A stretch of DNA of 64,000 nucleotides from JAVVHH01 sp965199665 (GTDB lineage: Bacteria; Pseudomonadota; Alphaproteobacteria; Acetobacterales; Acetobacteraceae), in NCBI GenBank assembly GCA_965199665.1, contig OZ241208.1, positions 2,170,001-2,234,000 on the forward strand. The letters run 5' to 3'. A program made the translations under genes and the position numbers. The notes below the pieces were generated by a model. That model was not told the origin of the DNA, ran no database searches, and saw only the letters and a list, made by a program, of their open reading frames with translations. Below, one piece after another: positions 18,699 through 28,124 of the stretch (position 1 is its first letter; every line of letters begins with the position of its first letter).

Positions 18699-20089
18699 AT
18701 GTCCGTCCGCACCCGTTTTGCACCCAGCCCAACCGGGCTGCTCCACATCGGCAGCGCCCGCTCCGCCCTGTTCAACTACCTGTTCAGCCGGCACCACGGC
18801 GGCACGTATCTCATCCGGATCGAAGACACCGACCGCGAGCGCAGCAAGCCGGAGTTCACCGAAGCGATCCTGGCCGGGCTCGCCTGGCTCGGCATCCCGC
18901 CTGACGAGCCGCCCGTGCTGCAGTCCACCCGTGGCGACCGCCACGCCGACGTCGCGCGCGAGATGCTGGCCCGCGGCCGCGCCTATCACTGCTACTGCAC
19001 GCCCGACGAGCTCAGGCAGATGCGCGAGACCGCCGTCGCCGAGGGCCGCCCGCCCCGCTACGACGGCACCTGGCGCGACCGCGACCCGGCCGACGCGCCC
19101 CCGGGCGTCAAGCCCGTCATCCGCCTCAAGGCGCCGCGCGAGGGCGCCACCACGGTGCACGACCTCATCCAGGGCGAGGTCACCGTCAACAATAGCGAGA
19201 TGGACGACCTCATCATCCTGCGCAGCGACGGCACGCCCACCTACCTGCACGCCGTGGTGGTCGACGACCACGACATGGACATCACCCACGTCATCCGCGG
19301 CGACGACCATCTGACCAACACGTTTCGGCAGATCCAGATCTACAACGCCATGGACTGGCCCCTGCCCCGCTTCGCCCACATGCCGCTGATCCACGGGGCC
19401 GACGGCGCCAAGCTGTCCAAGCGGCACGGCGCGGTGAACCTGCTCGACTTCCGCGATGACGGCTTCCTGCCGGAAGCGATGTTCAACTTCCTGCTCCGCC
19501 TCGGCTGGGCCAGCGGCGACAACGAGATCCTGAGCCGCGACGAGGCCATCGCGCTGTTCGACCTCGACGGCGTCGGCCGCTCGGCGGCGCGGATGGACTA
19601 CACCCGGCTGCTTCAGCTCAACGGAGTTTGGCTGCGCCGGGCCGATGACGACCGGCTGACGGCCGACGTGGTCGAGCGGCTCACCGCGCAGGGGCTCGAT
19701 GCGTCCGCGGTGACCGATCGCATCCGCGCGCTGATGCCCGGGCTGAAGGAGCGCGCCAAGACGCTGGCCGAGCTCGCCGACAGCGCCGCCTTTCTTGCCC
19801 GCCGGATGCCGCTCGCCTTCGAGCCGAAGGCGGAAGCGCTGCTGACGCCCGAGGCCAAGGCGTCCTTGCCGGCCCTCGCCGCCGTGCTCGACCAGACCGA
19901 CTGGACCGGCCCCTCGCTCGACGCCGCCCTGCGCGGTTATGCCGAGGCTGCCGGCCAGAAGCTCGGCAAGGTCGCCCAGCCGCTGCGCGCCGCGCTGACC
20001 GGCAGCACCATGAGCCCGCCGATCGACCAGACGCTGGCCGCACTCGGCCGCGAGGAGGCGCTCGCCCGCATCGCCGGCGCGGCTGCCTG

Positions 20090-20090
<1 letters not shown>
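18699..20090 (+). CDS. gltX: Glutamyl-tRNA synthetase
   Basis: A class I aminoacyl-tRNA synthetase that charges tRNA with glutamate. It has 463 residues. The ATP-binding HIGH-type motif is in APSPTGLLHIGSAR (about 8-21) and the KMSKS-type motif is KLSKRHG (about 238). A helical anticodon-binding C-terminal part follows. Many alphaproteobacteria carry two GltX paralogues, one of which also charges tRNA(Gln), and I cannot tell which this is. Its stop overlaps the pyrB start (TGATG). It diverges from comEC. Confidence 0.97.
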
Positions 20091-21026
<936 letters not shown>

Positions 21027-21034
<8 letters not shown>

Positions 21035-22301
21035 TCTCCTGATCCAGAACGTGCGCCTGCTCGACCCGGCCAGCGATCTCGACGCGCTCGGCGCCTTGCT
21101 GATCCGGGATGGCCGGATCGCCGATTGGGGCGCCAATCTTGGCCGTCCGGATGGCGCCGACACGCTCGATGGCGAGGGCGCGATCCTTTGTCCCGGCTTG
21201 GTCGATATGCGGGCCAGCCTCGGCGAGCCCGGCTTCGAATATCGCGAAACCGTCGCCTCGGCCGCGCGCGCCGCGTCGGCCGGCGGCATCACCACGATCG
21301 CCGCCCTCCCCGACAGCCGCCCCGCCATCGACGACCCCGCCCTGGTCCGCCTGATGCGCAGCCGCGGCGAGGAGACGGGCGCCGTCACCATCCTGCCGTA
21401 TGCCGCATTGACGAGGGGCTGCCGTGGCGAGGAGTTGGCCGAGATCGGCTTGCTGCGCGAAGCCGGCGCCGTCGCGTTCACCGACGGTCGGCGCGCGGTC
21501 GGCGACGCCCGGCTGATGCGCCTCGCCCTGTCCTACGCGCGCGGCTTCGGCGCCCGCATCGTCCAACATCCGGAAGACCCGGCGCTCTCGGCCGGCGGCG
21601 CCGCCACGGAGGGCGAGCAGGCCACCCGCCTCGGCCTGCCCGCCATTCCCGCCGCAGCCGAGGCCATCCTGGTCGCCCGCGACATCCGGCTGGCCGAGCT
21701 CACCGGCGGCCGGCTGCACTTCGCCCACGTCTCGACCGCGGAAGCCCTGGCGCTGATCCGCGTCGCCAAGGATCGCGGCCTGTTCGTCACCTGCGACACC
21801 GCGCCGCCCTATTTCGACCTCAACGAGACGGCGATCGGCGACTTCCGCACCTACGCCAAGCTGTCGCCGCCGCTGCGCACGGAGGCCGACCGCCTCGCCG
21901 TCTGCGCCGCCCTGGCTGACGGCACGATCGACGCGGTGGCGTCGGACCACCAGCCGCGTGATGCCGACGACAAACGCCTGCCTTTCGCGCTGGCCGCGCC
22001 GGGCGGCGCCGGGCTGGCGACGCTGCTGCCGATCACGCTGGCCCGCGTCCATGGCGGCGGCCTGCCGCTCGCCCGCGCGCTGCACCTTCTGACCGCCGGC
22101 CCCGCCGCCCTGCTGGACGCCGATGCCGGCCGTTTCCGCCGCGGGGCGCCGGCCGACCTCTGCCTGTTCGACCTCGAGCGCGCCTGGCAGATCGCCTCGG
22201 GCTCGCTGCCGGGCAAGGCGCAGAACACGCCGTTCGACGGCCGCGCCGTGGAGGGCCGGGTGGTCGGCACCTGGCACGCGGGCCGGCGGGTGTTCGGATG
22301 A
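21027..22301 (+). CDS. pyrC: Dihydroorotase-like PyrC, probably non-catalytic PyrB partner
   Basis: This 424-residue protein has the amidohydrolase TIM-barrel fold of dihydroorotases. In active enzymes the first motif is DxHxHxR followed by EPG. Here residues 60-69 read DMRASLGEPG, so both zinc-binding histidines (positions 62 and 64) and the substrate-binding arginine (66) are replaced. Later features remain: HPEDPAL, AHVSTAEAL and ASDHQP. In Pseudomonas a similar 424-residue PyrC' overlaps pyrB, is inactive, and is needed for assembly of aspartate transcarbamoylase. The overlap with pyrB here supports the same role. A separate active pyrC should exist elsewhere in the genome. Annotation as a functional dihydroorotase would be unsafe. 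Confidence 0.85.
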
Positions 22302-22876
22302 TCGCCGCCCTCCTGATCGGCTTCGTCCTCGGCTCGATCCCGTTCGGCCTGCTGCTCACCCGCGCGGCCGGGCTGGGCGACATCCGCAAGACCGGCTCCG
22401 GCAACATCGGCGCCACCAACGTGCTCCGCACCGGCCGCAAGGACGTCGCGGCCGCGACGCTGCTGCTCGATGCCGGCAAGGGGGTCGCGGCGGTGCTGAT
22501 CGGCGCGGCCCTGGCGGGCGGGGATGGCGGGCTGCTGGCGGGGATCGCCGCGGTGCTGGGGCATTGCTTCTCGCCCTGGGTCGGGTTCAAGGGCGGTAAA
22601 GGGATCGCAACGGGCGCCGGCGTGTTGCTCGCCTGGTCGTGGCCGGCCGGGCTGATCGGTATCGCGCTGTGGCTCGCCGCGGCATGGAGCTCCAAACGCT
22701 CCAGCATCGGTGCACTGGCGGCGCTGGCGGCGGCACCGCTGCTGCTGTGGGCGTTCGCAGGGGGCCGCACCGCCCTGGCCGGGCTGGTCGTCAGCGCCGT
22801 CTGCATCGGGCGGCACCACGCCAACATCGCCCGCCTGCTCGCCGGCACGGAGCCGCGCATCGGCGCCAAGCGGTGA
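22298..22876 (+). CDS. plsY: Glycerol-3-phosphate acyltransferase PlsY
   Basis: PlsY transfers an acyl group from acyl phosphate to glycerol-3-phosphate, the first step in phospholipid synthesis in bacteria that use PlsX/PlsY. It is a 192-residue inner-membrane protein with about five membrane helices. The conserved loops GSIPFG (near 10), KTGSGNIGATNVLR (about 29-42) and FKGGKGIATGAGV (about 97) are present. It overlaps the pyrC stop by four bases (ATGA), and its own stop overlaps the GTG start of dprA. Confidence 0.96.
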   Translation: MIAALLIGFVLGSIPFGLLLTRAAGLGDIRKTGSGNIGATNVLRTGRKDVAAATLLLDAGKGVAAVLIGAALAGGDGGLLAGIAAVLGHCFSPWVGFKGGKGIATGAGVLLAWSWPAGLIGIALWLAAAWSSKRSSIGALAALAAAPLLLWAFAGGRTALAGLVVSAVCIGRHHANIARLLAGTEPRIGAKR

Positions 22877-23967
22877 CGGACGTTACCGATCGGCTTCGGC
22901 TGATCCGCACCGACGGCGTCGGCCCCATCACGTATCGCCGGCTGCTCGAGCGCTTTCCCAGCCCGGCCGACGCGCTCGACGCCCTGCCCGCCATCGCCCG
23001 CGCCGGCGGCCGCCGCTTCCTCCGCATCCCCTCCGCCGCCGACGTCCAGCGCGAGCTCGACCAGGTCGCCGCCGCCGGCGCCCGGCTGCTGTTCTTCGGC
23101 GACGCGGACTATCCCGAGCTCCTGCTCCACACCGACGGCGCGCCGCCTTTGCTCACCGTGATGGGCGACCCGGCCGTGCTCGGCCGCCGTGCCGTCGGCC
23201 TCGTCGGCGCGCGCAACGCATCCACCAACGGCAAGCACATGGCCGAGCTGCTGGCCTACGACCTCGCCGAGAGCGGACTGGTGGTCGTCTCCGGCCTGGC
23301 ACGCGGGATCGACACGGCGGCCCATATCGGCGCGCTGCGGGCAGGCCAGACCGTGGCCGCCATCGCCGGCGGCATCGACGTCGCCTACCCCGCCGAGAAC
23401 GCCGCGCTGCAGGAACGGATCGCCGCGGGCGGCGCGGTGGTGGCGGAGGCGCCGTTCGGCACCGCCCCGCAAGCCCGGCATTTCCCCCGCCGCAACCGGG
23501 TGATCGCCGGGCTGTCGCTGGCGATCATCGTGGTGGAAGCCGCGCCCAACTCGGGCAGCCTCATCACGGCGCGCTACGCCGCGGAGATGGGCCGCGACCT
23601 GTTCGCCGTACCGGGCTCCCCGCTCGATCCGCGCTGCCGCGGCTCCAACGACCTGATCCGCACCGGCGCACACCTGGTGGAAAGCGCCGGCGACGTGCTG
23701 GCGGCCCTGCCGGACTACCGAAACCTGCGGTACACGGCCGGCATCGCCGACGCGCCGGCGCCCTATCATCCGCCGGCCGCAGACGCGGCGCAGGCGCACC
23801 GGCTCGTCCTCGAACATCTCGGCTTCGATCCGGTCGACGTCGACGACCTCACCCGCCGCTGCGGCCTGTCGAGCGCCGTGGTGCAGTCCGTGCTGCTGGA
23901 GCTCGAGCTCGGCGGGACCGTCGACGTCTTGCCGGGCAACCGCGCTTGCCTGATAGGGGGCGCCTGA
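22873..23967 (+). CDS. dprA: DNA processing protein DprA
   Basis: DprA (Smf) binds incoming single-stranded DNA and loads RecA on it during transformation. The GTG at 22873 overlaps the plsY stop (GTGA) and gives 364 residues. An N-terminal SAM/HhH-like part (about 1-70) has TDGVGPITYRRLLERF. The Rossmann-like core follows, with VGARNAST, VSGLARGIDTAAH, AGGIDVAYP, FPRRNRVIAGLS and EMGRDLFAVPGSP. The C-terminal 70 residues look like the DprA winged helix. The gene is common even in bacteria not known to be competent. Confidence 0.95.
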   Translation: MTDVTDRLRLIRTDGVGPITYRRLLERFPSPADALDALPAIARAGGRRFLRIPSAADVQRELDQVAAAGARLLFFGDADYPELLLHTDGAPPLLTVMGDPAVLGRRAVGLVGARNASTNGKHMAELLAYDLAESGLVVVSGLARGIDTAAHIGALRAGQTVAAIAGGIDVAYPAENAALQERIAAGGAVVAEAPFGTAPQARHFPRRNRVIAGLSLAIIVVEAAPNSGSLITARYAAEMGRDLFAVPGSPLDPRCRGSNDLIRTGAHLVESAGDVLAALPDYRNLRYTAGIADAPAPYHPPAADAAQAHRLVLEHLGFDPVDVDDLTRRCGLSSAVVQSVLLELELGGTVDVLPGNRACLIGGA

Positions 23968-23987
23968 CCCCGAGGACCATCGGTTGC

Positions 23988-25346
23988 ATGCGAGATCTTC
24001 GGCTTCCCCTGGCGGCGTTCGCGATCGGGACCTTCCTCTTCGCCGCCGTGACCCCGCCCTTCGCGGTGCCCGACGAGACATTTCATTTCCACAAGGCGGT
24101 GCAATACAGCGAGCTGACGCCGTTCAACATCCGGCAGGGCGAGACGCTGGGCAACATGCTGCCAGCCTGGGTGGACGAGCTCGAGACCGTCGACTTTCCG
24201 GGCTTCGCCATCGGAAAAATTCCCACCTTTCGCCTCGACCAACTCGCCGCAGCCTGGCGCCGGCCGTATCCGGACGAGCGGCGTTTCAGCGATTTCTCGC
24301 TGATCGCAAACTACCCGCCCGCACTGTATCTGCCGCAAGCGGCGGGTCTGGCGGCGGCGCGCGGGCTCGGCCTGCCGCCGCTCGGCCGGTTCTACGCCGC
24401 GCGCCTGTTCAACGCGACCGCGTTCGTCCTCCTGGCCCTGTTCGCGGTCCGGCTGCTGCCATTCGGGCGGCCCATCCTGGTCGCCATCCTCGCCTTGCCG
24501 ATGGTCGCCCACCAGGCAGCCTCCTGCTCGGCTGACGCCACCATCATGGGCGTCGCGTTCCTTGGCTTGGCCTTATCGCTGCAGGCCGCCCGGCTCGGGT
24601 TGACCGGCGAGAGACGGGTGGCGCCACTGGCAGTGGTCCCCGCGCTCGCCCTCGCCAAGGGCGTCTATCTCCCGCTCACCTTGGCCTCGTTGGCCGTGCG
24701 CCAACGACGCTCCACCCTCGTCTGGCTCGGCCTCTGCCTCTTGATCGCGGTCGCAGTATTCGCCGCCTGGAATGGCGCCAACCGCGACAACCTCGTCCGG
24801 CAGCCCATGATCGACGGCGTGACAGGCCTGCACGCCCATTCCGCCCTGCCGCAGGAACAGCTCGCCTACGTTTTGGGCCATCCGCTCGGCACAGCGCGGG
24901 TCATCGTCAGCAGCTTCGTCGCTCGGCTACCCGTCTACGTCGTCTCGATGATCGGACGGTTCGGCTGGCTGTCCGTTCTCCTCCCGGCCCCGCTTTACGG
25001 ACTTGCCTTGCTGATCGCGGCGGCCGGGCTCCTCCATCCGGAGCCCGGCGGGTTCCGCCCGACGCCGCGGCAGCGGGCGATTTGGGTCGGGCTCGCCGTC
25101 GGCATGGCGATGCTGGTCGAACTGGCGCTTTATCTCACCGCGACGCCGCTCGGCGCCGATTACGTGCTGGGCACGCAGGGCCGCTACTTCCTGCCGATCC
25201 TACCGTTGGCAGGCCTGGCCGCCGCCATCCCGTCCCGGCCGGATTCACGCCTTGGTCGCGCCATCGCCGTCGGTTTCGCCCCCGCGATCGTGTTGCTGGT
25301 GGCCGGCGGATTGCTCACCAGCCTGCTGACCTTCTGGCGCTTGTGA
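23988..25346 (+). CDS. DUF2142 family polytopic membrane protein
   Basis: A 452-residue inner-membrane protein with about ten membrane segments. It carries the features of DUF2142: an early periplasmic loop PPFAVPDETFHFHKA (about 22-36) and the late GRYFLPILPL motif (about 396-405). These proteins resemble GT-C glycosyltransferases such as the PMT/ArnT group, with an acidic pair in the first loop, so a lipid-linked sugar transferase or flippase-like role in surface polysaccharide is possible but unproven. It starts 20 bases after dprA. Nothing nearby indicates a substrate. Confidence 0.75.
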   Translation: MRDLRLPLAAFAIGTFLFAAVTPPFAVPDETFHFHKAVQYSELTPFNIRQGETLGNMLPAWVDELETVDFPGFAIGKIPTFRLDQLAAAWRRPYPDERRFSDFSLIANYPPALYLPQAAGLAAARGLGLPPLGRFYAARLFNATAFVLLALFAVRLLPFGRPILVAILALPMVAHQAASCSADATIMGVAFLGLALSLQAARLGLTGERRVAPLAVVPALALAKGVYLPLTLASLAVRQRRSTLVWLGLCLLIAVAVFAAWNGANRDNLVRQPMIDGVTGLHAHSALPQEQLAYVLGHPLGTARVIVSSFVARLPVYVVSMIGRFGWLSVLLPAPLYGLALLIAAAGLLHPEPGGFRPTPRQRAIWVGLAVGMAMLVELALYLTATPLGADYVLGTQGRYFLPILPLAGLAAAIPSRPDSRLGRAIAVGFAPAIVLLVAGGLLTSLLTFWRL

Positions 25347-25357
25347 CGCGGCCCGAC

Positions 25358-25398
25358 GAGGGACCCGGCGTCATCCCCCGTTGACGTTGGGGGTCCTC
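25358..25398 (+). terminator. Possible terminator or leader hairpin before topA
   Basis: In the 117-base gap between the DUF2142 gene and topA, GAGG-G-ACCC (25358-25366) can pair with GGGTCCTC (25391-25398), leaving one bulged G. A competing inner stem pairs CCCCC (25375-25379) with GGGGG (25389-25393). There is no T-run. It may end the upstream operon or structure the topA leader. This is weak evidence. Confidence 0.3.
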
Positions 25399-25463
25399 GC
25401 TGCCAGTTGTCCGGTCCACCGAGCAGCGACGGGATCTCCCGGACGCGCACTCCGAAGGATGCC

Positions 25464-28124
25464 ATGACGGACGTCGTTGTCGTCGAATCACCCGCAAAAG
25501 CGAAGACGATCAACAAGTACCTGGGCGACAACTTCACCGTCCTGGCCAGCTTCGGCCACGTGCGCGACCTGCCGCCCAAGGACGGCAGCGTGCGGCCGGA
25601 GGAAGGCTTCGCCATGGATTGGGCGTCGGACGAGCGCGGCAGCCGCCAGGTCGCGGCGATTGCCAAGGCCGTCAAAGGCGCCGGGACGCTCTACCTGGCC
25701 ACCGACCCCGACCGCGAGGGCGAGGCGATCTCGTGGCATGTCCGCGCCATGCTGGAGGAGAAGCACGCGCTGCGCGGCGTGAACGTCAAGCGCATCACCT
25801 TCAACGAGATCACCAAGTCCGCGATCACCTACGCCATTGAGCATCCGCGCGAACTCGACCAACCGCTGATCGAGGCCTACCTGGCCCGGCGCGCGCTGGA
25901 TTACCTCGTGGGCTTCACCCTCTCGCCGGTGCTGTGGCGCAAGCTGCCCGGCAGCCGCAGCGCGGGCCGGGTGCAATCCGTCGCCCTCCGCCTGATCTGC
26001 GAGCGCGAGGCGGACATCGAGGTCTTCCGCCCCCGCGAATACTGGACCGTCGAGGCGCATCTGCTGACCGCCGCCGGCGCCCCGTTCGCGGCACGGCTGA
26101 CGCATCTGGACGGCCGCAAGCTCGACCAGTTCGACCTCAACGATGCTGCCAAGGCCGAGGCCGCGCGGACGGCCGTGCAAACGGGCCGCTTCACCGTCGC
26201 CGCCGTCGAGCGCCGCCGGGTCAAGCGCAACCCGCCGGCGCCGTTCACCACCTCGACTTTGCAGCAGGAGGCCAGCCGCAAGCTCGGCATGGGCGCCCAG
26301 GCCACCATGCGCTGCGCCCAGCAGCTCTACGAGGGCGTGGAGCTGCACGGCGAGACCACCGGGCTGATCACCTACATGCGGACCGACGGCGTGCAGATGG
26401 CCCGCGAGGCCATCATGTCGATCCGCGAGCACGTCACCGGGGCGTATGGCGCCGAGTACATTCCCGGCGCGCCGCGCGAATACACCAGCAAGGCCAAGAA
26501 CGCGCAGGAAGCGCACGAGGCGGTGCGGCCCACGGACGTGGCGCGCACCCCGGACCAGGTCGCCCGCTACCTGTCGGCCGAGCAACTCCGGCTTTACGAA
26601 CTGATCTGGAAGCGCGCGGTCGCCAGCCAGATGCAGTCGGCCGAGCTCGACCAGGTCGCCGTCGACCTGGCCAGCGGCGGCCTCCGCTTGCGTGCTACCG
26701 GCTCCGTCATCGCGTTCGACGGCTTTCTCAAGCTGTATCGCGAGGATGTGGACGATGGCGCGGACGGCGCGGCCGACGACAGCCGCCTGCTGCCGCCCAT
26801 GCACGAGCGCGACCCGGTCGAGCACGACCGCGTCACCGCCGATCAGCACTTCACCCAGCCGCCGCCGCGGTATTCGGAGGCCAGCCTGGTCAAGAAGATG
26901 GAGGAGCTCGGCATCGGCCGCCCCTCCACCTATGCCAGCATCCTGACCGTGCTGCGCGACCGAAACTACGTCCGCCTGGAGAACCGGCGCTTCATCCCGG
27001 AAGACCGCGGCCGGCTGGTCACCGCCTTTCTCACCTCGTTCTTCGAGCGCTACGTCGACACCGGCTTCACCGCGTCGCTGGAGGAGCAGCTCGACGACAT
27101 CTCCGGCGGCCGGGCCGATTGGCGCCGGGTCATGCAAGCGTTCTGGGACCAGTTCTCCAAGGCGGTCGAGCAGACGCGGGACCTCAAGATCTCCGACGTC
27201 ATCGACGCGCTCGACAAGGATCTCGGCTCGCACTTCTTTCCGGTGCCCGCCGAGGGCGGCGACCCGCGCGAGTGCCCGGCCTGCCATGCCGGCCGCCTCG
27301 GCCTCAAGCTCGGGCGGCACGGCAGCTTCATCGGCTGCTCCAACTACCCGACCTGCCAGTATACCCGCCGCTTGGCCATCGATGCCGGCGAGGAAGGCGG
27401 CGAGGTGCTTAAGGAGGGTAAGCGGGATCTAGGTTCGCATCCGCAGACCGCCGAGCCGATCACCATCCGGCGCGGACCCTACGGGCTGTATGCCCAGCAG
27501 GGCGAGCCGGACCCGGAGGACAAGAAGAAGAAGCCGCGCCGCGCCGCCATCCCCCGCGGCATGGATGGCGAGACGATGACGCTCGAGCAGGCCGTCGGGC
27601 TGCTCTCGCTGCCGCGGCTGATCGGCTTGCACCCCGAGCGGGGCGAGCCGATGGAAGCCGGCATCGGCCGCTTCGGCCCTTACGTGAAGATGGGCGCCAT
27701 CTTCGCCTCGCTCGATGCCGATGACGACGTGCTGAGCGTCGGCGTCAATCGCGCGGTGGATGCGCTGGCCAAGAAGCTGGACAGCGTGCGCAGCCTCGGC
27801 ACCCATCCGGGCGACAAGGCGCCCGTGGTGGTCCGCAAGGGCCGGTTCGGACCCTACGTGCAACACGGCACCACCGTCGCGACCCTGCCCAAGGATGTCG
27901 GCATGGACGAGATCGGGCTCGACGACGCCGTGGCGCTGCTGAAGGAGCGCGGCAAGGTGCTCAAGGGCCGCGGCGGGGCCAAGAAGACGGTCGCCAAGGC
28001 CCGGCCTGCCGCAAAGCCTGCCACCGCCAAAGCAGCCGCACCGAAGAAGGCGTCCCCGAAGAAGCCGGCGGCGCGGAAGACGGCCAAGAGCGCGTCCAAG
28101 CCGCGCACCGCGAAAGCGGGCTGA
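25464..28124 (+). CDS. topA: DNA topoisomerase I
   Basis: Type IA topoisomerase that relaxes negative supercoils. It has 886 residues. The TOPRIM domain starts at VVVESPAKAKTINKYL, with the metal site TDPDREGEA near 80. The catalytic Tyr is Y304 in GLITYMRTDG. One four-cysteine zinc ribbon (CPAC...CSNYPTC, about 604-636) is followed by two GRFGPYV repeats of the C-terminal domain, and then by a Lys/Ala/Pro-rich basic tail (about 834-886). The ATG at 25464 has AAGGA (25455-25459) at proper spacing, so longer upstream starts are rejected. Its stop overlaps the rnr start. Confidence 0.97.
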   Translation: MTDVVVVESPAKAKTINKYLGDNFTVLASFGHVRDLPPKDGSVRPEEGFAMDWASDERGSRQVAAIAKAVKGAGTLYLATDPDREGEAISWHVRAMLEEKHALRGVNVKRITFNEITKSAITYAIEHPRELDQPLIEAYLARRALDYLVGFTLSPVLWRKLPGSRSAGRVQSVALRLICEREADIEVFRPREYWTVEAHLLTAAGAPFAARLTHLDGRKLDQFDLNDAAKAEAARTAVQTGRFTVAAVERRRVKRNPPAPFTTSTLQQEASRKLGMGAQATMRCAQQLYEGVELHGETTGLITYMRTDGVQMAREAIMSIREHVTGAYGAEYIPGAPREYTSKAKNAQEAHEAVRPTDVARTPDQVARYLSAEQLRLYELIWKRAVASQMQSAELDQVAVDLASGGLRLRATGSVIAFDGFLKLYREDVDDGADGAADDSRLLPPMHERDPVEHDRVTADQHFTQPPPRYSEASLVKKMEELGIGRPSTYASILTVLRDRNYVRLENRRFIPEDRGRLVTAFLTSFFERYVDTGFTASLEEQLDDISGGRADWRRVMQAFWDQFSKAVEQTRDLKISDVIDALDKDLGSHFFPVPAEGGDPRECPACHAGRLGLKLGRHGSFIGCSNYPTCQYTRRLAIDAGEEGGEVLKEGKRDLGSHPQTAEPITIRRGPYGLYAQQGEPDPEDKKKKPRRAAIPRGMDGETMTLEQAVGLLSLPRLIGLHPERGEPMEAGIGRFGPYVKMGAIFASLDADDDVLSVGVNRAVDALAKKLDSVRSLGTHPGDKAPVVVRKGRFGPYVQHGTTVATLPKDVGMDEIGLDDAVALLKERGKVLKGRGGAKKTVAKARPAAKPATAKAAAPKKASPKKPAARKTAKSASKPRTAKAG

